Source: Syntrophaceae bacterium
GTDB lineage: Bacteria; Desulfobacterota; Syntrophorhabdia; Syntrophorhabdales; WCHB1-27
NCBI GenBank assembly: GCA_003165115.1
Contig: PLSJ01000180.1
Coordinates: 1-5,907 of the forward strand
Reading direction: 5' to 3'
DNA length: 5,907 nucleotides
Shown here: positions 1 through 5,611 of the stretch, one piece after another
Layout of the letters: each line of letters starts with the position of its first letter
Position numbering within the stretch: position 1 is the first letter of the stretch
Position numbers and translations under genes: made by a program
The notes under the pieces: generated by a model
Told to the model about the DNA's origin: nothing
The model's database searches: none
What the model saw: the letters and a program-made list of their open reading frames with translations, nothing else

Positions 1-904
1 CCTTCGTCGTCTGCTTGACGTTAAACACCGCGCACACCCCGAGGATCACGAGCCCTGCCCCCAGCATGGTCCGCACCGTGATCGGTTCTCCCAACAGCAG
101 CCAGCCGAGAAAGAGGGCCAGCAACGGATTGACGTAGGCGTAGGTCATGGCGATGCTGATGGGCAGCAGGCGAAGGGTGATGACGTAGGAAGTGAAGGCT
201 ATGACGGAGCCGAAGATCACCAGGTATCCCCAGGCGATACATGCCGAAACGCCGGGGTGGGGCATTGGCTCCGCGAGCATCGACGAGGCAATGAGAAAAC
301 CGAAAGCCGCCATCACGTGCTGATAGCCGGAGATGACGTGCGGGGCGAGGCTGACGGGCCGGCGTGTCTGGAACACGGAGCCCAGGGCCCAGCAAAGGGG
401 CCCGACTATCAAGGCCGATACCGCCCAAAAGCCGGCCGCGCCTTTCGCGCCCAGGGAGGACGCGCTCAGTATGGCGACGCCGGCAAAACCGATCGCCAGA
501 GAAACGATGAGGGGAAGGGACGGCCGTTTCCTGTATAAGATCATCTCGACGATGGTCGCCCAGATAGGCGCCGACGAGGCCATCAGGCACGAAAACCCGG
601 AAGCGGCGTATTGTTCCGCCCAGAGAATCAGGCCGTTTCCCCCCACCCACAGGAGATTTCCCGTCACGGCAAGCGTGAGCCATTCCTGACGGGTCGGCTT
701 CATGCGCAGCCCCTGGGCGCGGGCTATCGCCAGGAGGATCAGGGCGACCACGGGCATACGCAGCATGCCGAAGAAGAAAGGCGGAAACCCGCCGGAGCTG
801 ACCCCGATCCGCATGGCCAGATAGGTGGTGCTCCACACCACGTAAACCAGGCATAAATGAAATATGCCTCTCCGAGACAGCCGCTCTTCCGCAGACGCTT
901 TCAT
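1..904 (-). CDS. EamA/DMT-family transporter (YedA-like), 3' end cut by window edge
   Basis: Inner-membrane permease of the drug/metabolite transporter superfamily, which typically exports small metabolites or amino acids; the substrate cannot be told. The reverse strand is open from ATG 904-902 to the left edge, giving 301 residues. The protein is hydrophobic throughout and fits about ten membrane helices in two EamA repeats. Helix 1 carries VVWSTTYLAMR (residues 22-32), the W-x-x-TYLA-R signature of YedA/RhaT-like members. The second repeat ends with AMTYAYVNPLLALFLGWLLLG, followed by EPITVRTMLGAGLVILG, the classic EamA C-terminal pattern. Family length is about 290-310, so only a few residues are probably missing. 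ATG 916 is an alternative start in frame; 904 is preferred because it begins MKASAEERLSRRG, a short basic leader before helix 1, and neither start has a strong Shine-Dalgarno. It lies 39 bp after the lipoprotein gene on the same strand with no terminator between, so the two may be cotranscribed. Confidence 0.9.
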   Translation of the reverse strand, partial: MKASAEERLSRRGIFHLCLVYVVWSTTYLAMRIGVSSGGFPPFFFGMLRMPVVALILLAIARAQGLRMKPTRQEWLTLAVTGNLLWVGGNGLILWAEQYAASGFSCLMASSAPIWATIVEMILYRKRPSLPLIVSLAIGFAGVAILSASSLGAKGAAGFWAVSALIVGPLCWALGSVFQTRRPVSLAPHVISGYQHVMAAFGFLIASSMLAEPMPHPGVSACIAWGYLVIFGSVIAFTSYVITLRLLPISIAMTYAYVNPLLALFLGWLLLGEPITVRTMLGAGLVILGVCAVFNVKQTTK

Positions 905-943
905 GCAAAGACCCATCCCTGCCGTGTGACGGATAAGAGATTG

Positions 944-1774
944 TCAAAGCCTCGCCCGGCCCGGCCCGGCTATTTTCTCCTTGACGAATACCCGGCCCGT
1001 CCTGTAATCGTATACCCACAGCTCCAGCAGGTCGGATCCGAGGTAATAGTGTCTGAAGCCGCTCCCGGCGATCGTGGGGGACATGCCGGGGCCTGCCGAA
1101 AGACCCTCCCCGGCTGCCCGGGGCATACAGACGAGGAGCACCGAAATGTCCTTGGGCAAGGGAGCGTCGGCCGGGGGGACCTTCCCGTCCACCGTGATAA
1201 ACGTCCCGGACCTGTCCTTTTCCATCTTCCTCCGCAGCCCCGGATCGTCGGCCACCGACACTTCCCACAGGAGCCATCTCGTCCGGACAGTCTCCTGGTC
1301 CTGTGTCGTTGCGTGCTCCGCCTTGCCGGGATACCCGACTATCACGAAGGCGACCCTGTCCGGCCCGATGTTTCCCTCGGAGTCGAAAAACGGCTCGACC
1401 CGTATGCGGACCTTGAAGGAGCAATGATCCGCATCGTACCAGAACTGATTGCCCGGAGGGCCGGGGCTGATGGTCTCCCTGAACGCATAGGTGGCGGGCG
1501 GCGGCGGCAGGTTTTCTCCATTCTCCGGATGGACGCCCCCCGAGTCGAGCGACCCGTAGACCTTCACGATGTCGTGACCGTCGTAGCGCGGCGGCAGATC
1601 CACTCTTTTCACGTCAAAGGGCGCCGCGTCGAAGGCGACGGGGACTTTCTTCTCCTTTTTCTCCCAGTTCGGCTGCCAGTCCCGAGCTTTGGAGGCCAAC
1701 TCGCGACCCACAGGGCCGCCGCGGCAGCCGAACAAAAACAGCATGACCATTGCCAGCGCCAGTTTTTTGTGCAT
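944..1774 (-). CDS. Putative lipoprotein of unknown function
   Basis: A 276-residue protein I do not recognise. It starts MHKKLALAMVMLFLFGC: two lysines, a hydrophobic segment and a lipobox-like L-F-G-C with Cys17 as the predicted lipidated residue. Phe at -2 is slightly off consensus. The +2 residue is Arg, so there is no Asp inner-membrane retention signal, and the outer membrane or its periplasmic face is likely. The mature part begins with a charged, Lys-rich stretch (about residues 29-43), then a soluble beta-rich-looking domain. Visible patches include LPPRYDGHDIVKVYGSLD, a proline run (LPPPPATYAF) and, near the C-terminus, DLLELWVYDYRTGRVFVKE. Two further cysteines sit in DADHCSF and LLVCMP. 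Start choice: the frame opens upstream to 1816, but ATG 1774 is the one placed right at the signal peptide, with AGAGG (1786-1782) 7 nt upstream. It is divergent from the redox operon, and nothing links it functionally to that operon. Confidence 0.75.
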   Translation of the reverse strand: MHKKLALAMVMLFLFGCRGGPVGRELASKARDWQPNWEKKEKKVPVAFDAAPFDVKRVDLPPRYDGHDIVKVYGSLDSGGVHPENGENLPPPPATYAFRETISPGPPGNQFWYDADHCSFKVRIRVEPFFDSEGNIGPDRVAFVIVGYPGKAEHATTQDQETVRTRWLLWEVSVADDPGLRRKMEKDRSGTFITVDGKVPPADAPLPKDISVLLVCMPRAAGEGLSAGPGMSPTIAGSGFRHYYLGSDLLELWVYDYRTGRVFVKEKIAGPGRARL

Positions 1775-1781
1775 TACGGGG

Positions 1782-1786
1782 CCTCT
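1782..1786 (-). promoter_or_regulatory. Ribosome binding site of the lipoprotein gene
   Basis: AGAGG on the minus strand lies 7 nt before ATG 1774. It decides in favour of the signal-peptide start over the upstream in-frame ATG at 1816. Confidence 0.6.
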
Positions 1787-1849
1787 TGCGCTCGTTTTAT
1801 CCGCCGGTGACAACATGATACCCCGATTGCGGCCGAAAAGGAAATTATT

Positions 1850-1862
1850 GCGACGGCGTCGC
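1850..1862. repeat. 13-bp near-perfect palindrome in the divergent intergenic region
   Basis: GCGACGGCGTCGC reads the same on both strands except for its central base. It lies about 50 bp upstream of the -35 box of the redox operon and about 75 bp upstream of the lipoprotein start. It could be an operator for a dimeric regulator serving either side, or chance symmetry in GC-rich DNA. The hairpin form (5-bp stem, 3-nt loop) has no T-run, so it is not a terminator. Confidence 0.25.
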
Positions 1863-1912
1863 GCTCGTATCGTCGCCCCAGGCCGCCCGCAATACCCGTG
1901 CCCAACGCCGCC

Positions 1913-1940
1913 TTGACAGCCAAAACGAACGCGTTATAAT
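1913..1940 (+). promoter_or_regulatory. Consensus sigma-70 promoter of the redox operon
   Basis: A -35 hexamer TTGACA (1913-1918) and a -10 hexamer TATAAT (1935-1940) both match the consensus in all six positions, with a 16-nt spacer. The expected transcription start is near 1946-1948, giving a leader of about 32 nt before ATG 1979. The AT-rich -10 stands out in an otherwise GC-rich region, which supports selection rather than chance. I saw no FNR-type TTGAT-N4-ATCAA site near it. Such a strong core promoter suggests either steady expression or control by a repressor. Confidence 0.82.
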
Positions 1941-1965
1941 TAGAGATTCGTATTCACTTGGGTGC

Positions 1966-1971
1966 AAGGTG
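1966..1971 (+). promoter_or_regulatory. Ribosome binding site of the ferredoxin gene
   Basis: AAGGTG lies 7 nt before ATG 1979. It supports that ATG over the in-frame TTG at 1958, which would place this site inside the coding region. The site falls in the 3' arm of a weak imperfect hairpin (1955-1971). Confidence 0.6.
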
Positions 1972-1978
1972 CCGGAGA

Positions 1979-2845
1979 ATGGATAATCGTTACAACAAGC
2001 CCGAACCGGAAGAACATTCGTTCGGTCCGGATATGCTGTTTTCCCGTCGTCAAATCCTGAAACTGGGCGGCATCTCGATTGTCGCGGCATCCGCGCTCGC
2101 TCCCGTACTGGCCCGGAGTGCGACAAAACCGCTGATCATCATGGAGAAGGCGCAGGGCATCGTGATCGCGGACCCGGTGCTGTGCGTGGGGTGCGGCCGC
2201 TGCGAGCTGGCGTGCACCGAATTTAATGACGGCAAAGCGGCGCCAAGACTGTCGAGGATCAAGATCGGCCGGAACGCCAACTTCGGGCCCGGCTCTCTCC
2301 TCGGGTGGCGTGAAGGCCAGGGTCTCTGGAGAAGCGGCCTGATAGTCCAGGACCTCTGTAAGCAGTGTCCCCACCCTGTCCCCTGTGCCAACGTCTGCCC
2401 GGAGGGTGCGATTGTGGCGGCGCCTTCGACCGGCGCCCGCATGGTCGACGCGACGAGGTGCACGGGCTGCAAGGTCTGTCTGAAGGCGTGCCCGTGGGAG
2501 ATGATCTCCTTTGATCCCGATACCCGTAAGGCGACCAAGTGCCACCTGTGCAACGGAAAACCGAAATGCGTCGAGGCGTGTCCCGCCGAGTCGCTCAGTT
2601 ATGTCTCATGGCGTGATTTGACGGGCAAGATACCTCCCCGCGTCACGCCCACGGCGCGGCCGCAGGGCGACAGGGCCGCCGCCTGTTTTGAATGCCACCT
2701 GCCGGGAAAGGGCGCGAAGCCGGGATTCTCCTCCGGGGCCGGCTCTTCCTATGGCTGGATCGACCGGCTGGGCGCTCTCTTCCTGCCCGTGGTGGCGCTC
2801 GCGGCACTCGCCCACGGGGCGGTGCGGGCGATAGGGAAGAAATGA
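1979..2845 (+). CDS. Tat-signal four-[4Fe-4S] ferredoxin subunit (YdhY-like) with C-terminal CXXCH and membrane anchor
   Basis: A 288-residue electron-transfer subunit, probably linking the AOR enzyme to the cytochrome b. Residues 21-28 read FSRRQILK, a twin-arginine motif, followed by a hydrophobic stretch (29-45, GGISIVAASALAPVLA) with possible cleavage near Ala45-Arg46-Ser47-Ala48. Four cysteine sets follow: C69/C72/C75/C79 (CVGCGRCELAC), C127/C130/C136/C140 (CKQCPHPVPCANVC), C161/C164/C167/C171 (CTGCKVCLKACP) and C188/C191/C197/C201 (CHLCNGKPKCVEACP). These 16 ligands suit four cubane clusters, as in the DmsB/NrfC/PhsB class. Segments such as ACTEFNDG and RIKIGRN resemble E. coli YdhY as I recall it. 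Beyond about residue 221 the protein carries an extension with CFECH (236-240), a c-type heme motif, then a hydrophobic helix (about 264-285) ending in Lys-Lys, consistent with a C-in anchor. That tail is absent from YdhY as I remember it. The stop overlaps the next start (ATGA), implying translational coupling. Function as a redox subunit is firm; heme binding is inference. Confidence 0.93.
   Translation: MDNRYNKPEPEEHSFGPDMLFSRRQILKLGGISIVAASALAPVLARSATKPLIIMEKAQGIVIADPVLCVGCGRCELACTEFNDGKAAPRLSRIKIGRNANFGPGSLLGWREGQGLWRSGLIVQDLCKQCPHPVPCANVCPEGAIVAAPSTGARMVDATRCTGCKVCLKACPWEMISFDPDTRKATKCHLCNGKPKCVEACPAESLSYVSWRDLTGKIPPRVTPTARPQGDRAAACFECHLPGKGAKPGFSSGAGSSYGWIDRLGALFLPVVALAALAHGAVRAIGKK
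2684..2698 (+). other. CXXCH heme-c motif codons in the ferredoxin tail
   Basis: Codons TGT TTT GAA TGC CAC encode C236-F-E-C-H240, the covalent heme attachment pattern of c-type cytochromes. It lies between the iron-sulfur domain and the C-terminal transmembrane helix. No methionine follows it, and the only later histidine (H279) is within the membrane helix, so a distal ligand is not obvious. Confidence 0.55.
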
Positions 2846-3477
2846 AAAGGACCTTTCTCCACCCCCTCCCCTTGCGGGTGTGGCACTGGGCCAACGCACT
2901 CGTTGTCGCGCTGCTCCTCGTGACCGGTGTCCGCCTGCGCATGGCCGGGATCCCCGACCTGCCGCCTCACGGCGCGGCGCTGCCCATCCACCGATATGCG
3001 GGCTGGGCGCTGGCGGCCTCGTGGACGGCCTGGCTGGCCTACGGTCTCGCAAGCGGTCATCTCGGCCGCCACTACAGGGTGAGAAGGCGGGACATCAAAG
3101 GGATCTTCGGCCAAACGCGGTTTTACGTCTGGTCGATCTTCAGGGGAGGAGAGAACCCCCATCGGCCGTCGCCGGAAGACAAATTCAACCCGCTTCAAAA
3201 GCTCGCGTACGGCGCGGTGATGTGCATCCTGACCCCGGCGCTCGTGGTCACCGGCCTGCTCTTCAGCGATGTACCTCTCGTCCGCTCACACATGCTGCTT
3301 TGGGGCATCGTAAAGGCCGTCGATGCTTTTCACGTCATCGGCGCGTACCTGTTCGCCCTCTATCTCGTTGTCCATGTCTACATGGCAACCCTCGGCCGGA
3401 CGCCGTTTTCGCACATATTGGCGATGATCGTCGGCTATGAGGAGGAGGAAGGGCAAGGAGTGAAGGAGAATGGCTAA
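2842..3477 (+). CDS. Di-heme cytochrome b membrane subunit (cytochrome b561/YdhU-PhsC type)
   Basis: A 211-residue integral membrane protein that should exchange electrons between the iron-sulfur subunit and the quinone pool. Four hydrophobic helices are visible at roughly 14-32, 50-70, 119-140 and 160-183. Candidate heme ligands are H15 (in RVWHWANA), H50 (PIHRYAGW), H164 (DAFHVIGAY) and H178 (LVVHVYMATLG), the usual four-histidine pattern of Ni-hydrogenase/formate dehydrogenase gamma-type cytochromes b. The FNPLQKLAY segment before helix 3 and the TGLLF at its end are typical of the thiosulfate-reductase/YdhU branch. The long loop between helices 2 and 3 (about 73-118) is strongly basic, so it should be cytoplasmic, with both termini also inside. 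The C-terminus is acidic (EEEEGQG). The start ATG overlaps the ferredoxin stop by 4 bases. The frame extends further upstream to 2692, but that part lies inside the ferredoxin gene and reads as low-quality shadow sequence. At 211 residues it is shorter than E. coli YdhU (about 261, from memory), yet all four helices are present. Confidence 0.93.
   Translation: MKRTFLHPLPLRVWHWANALVVALLLVTGVRLRMAGIPDLPPHGAALPIHRYAGWALAASWTAWLAYGLASGHLGRHYRVRRRDIKGIFGQTRFYVWSIFRGGENPHRPSPEDKFNPLQKLAYGAVMCILTPALVVTGLLFSDVPLVRSHMLLWGIVKAVDAFHVIGAYLFALYLVVHVYMATLGRTPFSHILAMIVGYEEEEGQGVKENG
3455..3468 (+). promoter_or_regulatory. Tandem Shine-Dalgarno sites for the AOR gene
   Basis: Two AAGGAG hexamers (3455-3460 and 3463-3468) sit inside the 3' end of the cytochrome b gene. 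The first is 9 nt before ATG 3470 and well placed; the second is only 1 nt away and too close to act by itself. They support ATG 3470 and strong initiation for the catalytic subunit. Confidence 0.65.
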
Positions 3478-5575
3478 CTACGGAGGCTGGGCCGGCAAGG
3501 TGCTCCACGTCGACCTTTCGACCGGCCGCGCCTGGACCGACGATACATTGGAGCGTTATAAGGACTACCTCGGGGGGACCGGGATAGGTTACAAGGTGAT
3601 GTGGGACGAGGTGCCCGCGGGGACGAAGCCCCACGACCCCGACAACAGGATCGTCTTCGCCACGGGTCCGCTCGCCGGGACCGGCGCGCCCTGCAACGGC
3701 CGCACCGCCATCACCACCCTCTGGCCGACCTGCTGGCCGCAGCCACTGGTCGCGACCGGACACATGGGCGGGGAGTTGGCCGCCAAGCTGAAATACGCCG
3801 GATACGACGCCATCGTCATCAAAGGCAAGGCAGACCGTCCCGTCTGGCTGTCGATCGTGGACAAGGAGGTGGTGATCCAGGATGCGCGCCGCCTTTGGGG
3901 TCAGGGCATTCGCCGGACCACCCTCGCGATCTCGGAGATACTGGGGCCTGAATCGGTGGTGGCCGCCATCGGCCCGGCGGGTGAAAACCTGGTCCCCATG
4001 TCGAACGTCATGAACTCGGTTTCCCACTCGGCCGGCGGAATCGGCTCGGTGATGGGTTCCAAAAACCTGAAAGCCATCGGCGTCGTCGGCACCGGCAGCG
4101 TCCGGATCGCGGGCGACAAGGGGGAGTGGGAAAAGCTGGTCAGGTACCACCTTTCACTCCTTGGGGCAAACAACCAGCACGTCGTGCCGAGCGAACCGCA
4201 GCCGTGGGCCGAGTTTTACAACCCGAGCACGCGCTGGAAAGGCGGCAAGGGGCGCGTCTGGGGAGCGGCGACCCGTCCCGTTCCGACAGGGACGTGCGAG
4301 CCCCACAACCTGAACAGGATCGCGTACCGCACGAACAGCGCGGCGTTCTTCCTCGGCGACATCGCGTGGCAGTACACGGTCCGCGGAAGCGGCTGCACGA
4401 GCTGCCCCATCAGGTGCCACGCGGTGATCAAGGTCCCCTCCGTCTCGGCGAAATACGGCATCCCCGACGTGGGACAGAATACGTGCGCCGGCCTCAATTT
4501 CGGCCGCGCCTTCTTCAGGAAATTCCCCGATGGGCCAAAGGGCCTGACCAACGTCGAGGCATGCATGGTAGGCATGCACCTGGCCGACGACCTGGGCATC
4601 TGGTGCAATTATACCCAGATGCAGCGCGATTTTCAGAAGCTCTACTATGAAGGCTTCATGAAAAAGAATCTGAGCGAGGCGGAATTCAAGAGCTACAGGT
4701 GGGACAAGTACGAGAAAGGCGACCCGTCGTTTCTCTTCGAGCTCCTGCCGCGTATCGCCGCGAGAGACGGGGAGCTGGCTTGCGCCCTCGGATTGGGCAC
4801 GGGGTACCTCCTGGAACGCTGGTCCATACCGGAGGAGACGTGGGGCAAAGACCATGAGGTGGCCTATTGGAAGATGGGCCACCCGAAGCACCATGCCTCG
4901 GAAGACGCCGGCCAGTGCGGGGTGCTGATCAATCTCCAGTACAACCGCGATGCCCAGTGCCATTCGCATGTCAACTTTGTGCGCAACGGCCTGCCGCTAT
5001 CGGTGCAGAAGCGCCTGGCCGCGGAAACCTGGGGCTCCCCCGACGCGGTCGACGCCGTAGGGGCGTATACACCCATGCATGCGTCAAAAGCCGCGATGGC
5101 AAAGTGGTCGGTCCTCCGCAAGGAGTTGCACGATTCGCTCTCCCTCTGCAACTGGATGGGTCCCTGGATAGCCTCGCCTCTCAAGGAGCGCGGCTACCGG
5201 GGTGACGACTCCGTCGAGTCGATGCTCTACAGCCTCGCAACGGGGGACAGGAAGAGCCGCGAGGAGCTGGACCACGTGGCGGAGCGGATCTTTCTCCTCC
5301 ACCGGGCCCTGACGATACGCGACATGAGAACGAAAGAAATGCGATTGCGCCACGACATGGCGCCCGAGTGGATCTTCGAGGATTCGAAGGGCAAGGCGCC
5401 CTTTTCGAAGGGAACGATACGGATGGACCGGAAGGACATCGAGGCGGCCATCGATATGTTCTATGCGGAGATGGGCTGGGACAGCGCCACCGGCGCGCCG
5501 ACTTCCAGGGCGTACCAAAGGGTCGGCCTGGGCGATGTTGCCGCAGAATTAGGCAGGCGGCACCTTCTGCCTTAA
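3470..5575 (+). CDS. Aldehyde:ferredoxin oxidoreductase family catalytic subunit (YdhV-like)
   Basis: A complete 701-residue AOR-family enzyme. The family binds a bis-pyranopterin Mo or W cofactor and one [4Fe-4S] cluster; many members oxidise aldehydes, but the substrate of this branch is unknown. The N-terminal domain (about 1-205) shows the family hallmarks: GWAGKVLHVDLSTG (6-19), YLGGTGIGYK (33-42), FATGPLAGTGAPC (63-75), GHMGGELAAKLKYAGYDAIVIKG (97-119) and MGSKNLKAI (195-203). Predicted cluster ligands are C309, C312 and C316 (CTSCPIRC, the CX2CX3C motif) with C560 (SLCNWMGP) as the distant fourth cysteine, as in Pyrococcus AOR. The whole protein closely tracks E. coli YdhV as I remember it (about 700 residues), including EVPAGTKP, GANNQHVVPS and the HH-x5-D-x-GQ region near 474. 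YdhV has been reported as a bis-MPT molybdenum protein. There is no signal peptide, so it should be cytoplasmic unless carried out with a partner. The start overlaps the cytochrome b gene by 8 bases. No frameshift or missing hallmark is seen. Confidence 0.96.
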   Translation: MANYGGWAGKVLHVDLSTGRAWTDDTLERYKDYLGGTGIGYKVMWDEVPAGTKPHDPDNRIVFATGPLAGTGAPCNGRTAITTLWPTCWPQPLVATGHMGGELAAKLKYAGYDAIVIKGKADRPVWLSIVDKEVVIQDARRLWGQGIRRTTLAISEILGPESVVAAIGPAGENLVPMSNVMNSVSHSAGGIGSVMGSKNLKAIGVVGTGSVRIAGDKGEWEKLVRYHLSLLGANNQHVVPSEPQPWAEFYNPSTRWKGGKGRVWGAATRPVPTGTCEPHNLNRIAYRTNSAAFFLGDIAWQYTVRGSGCTSCPIRCHAVIKVPSVSAKYGIPDVGQNTCAGLNFGRAFFRKFPDGPKGLTNVEACMVGMHLADDLGIWCNYTQMQRDFQKLYYEGFMKKNLSEAEFKSYRWDKYEKGDPSFLFELLPRIAARDGELACALGLGTGYLLERWSIPEETWGKDHEVAYWKMGHPKHHASEDAGQCGVLINLQYNRDAQCHSHVNFVRNGLPLSVQKRLAAETWGSPDAVDAVGAYTPMHASKAAMAKWSVLRKELHDSLSLCNWMGPWIASPLKERGYRGDDSVESMLYSLATGDRKSREELDHVAERIFLLHRALTIRDMRTKEMRLRHDMAPEWIFEDSKGKAPFSKGTIRMDRKDIEAAIDMFYAEMGWDSATGAPTSRAYQRVGLGDVAAELGRRHLLP

Positions 5576-5597
5576 CGCCGCATAAGCGAGAGAGAGC

Positions 5598-5604
5598 GGG
5601 GGAG
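5598..5604 (+). promoter_or_regulatory. Ribosome binding site of the downstream ORF
   Basis: GGGGGAG lies 7 nt before GTG 5612. It decides the start, because no ATG, GTG or TTG occurs in this frame between the AOR stop codon and 5612. Confidence 0.55.
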
Positions 5605-5611
5605 ACGCGAG

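Noticed and set aside
21..1424. Long minus-strand open frame of 467 codons
   Set aside because: Its translation is Arg/Gly/Pro-rich with no domain, and it overlaps the lipoprotein and transporter genes in another frame; it is a product of high GC content.
1815..1843. Minus-strand promoter for the lipoprotein gene (TTCCTT-N17-TATCAT)
   Set aside because: The -10 is acceptable but the -35 matches only two of six consensus bases, so I do not list it as a feature.
1958..1978. TTG start giving a seven-residue longer ferredoxin
   Set aside because: It lacks its own Shine-Dalgarno, lies only about 11 nt after the predicted transcription start, and would bury the well-spaced AAGGTG that serves ATG 1979.
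2692..2841. N-terminal extension of the cytochrome b frame
   Set aside because: It lies inside the ferredoxin gene, is Arg/Gly-rich shadow sequence, and the family start motif (HPLPLRVWHW) follows directly after ATG 2842.
4559..4578. Repeated GGCATGCA within the AOR gene
   Set aside because: Two short copies 12 bp apart inside a conserved coding region; likely coincidence of Met/His/Ala codons.
3470..5575. BamB (class II benzoyl-CoA reductase) or classical aldehyde oxidoreductase identity for the AOR
   Set aside because: The 701-residue length, the segment-by-segment likeness to remembered YdhV and the ferredoxin/cytochrome b neighbours fit the YdhV branch better; no bam-type neighbours are visible.
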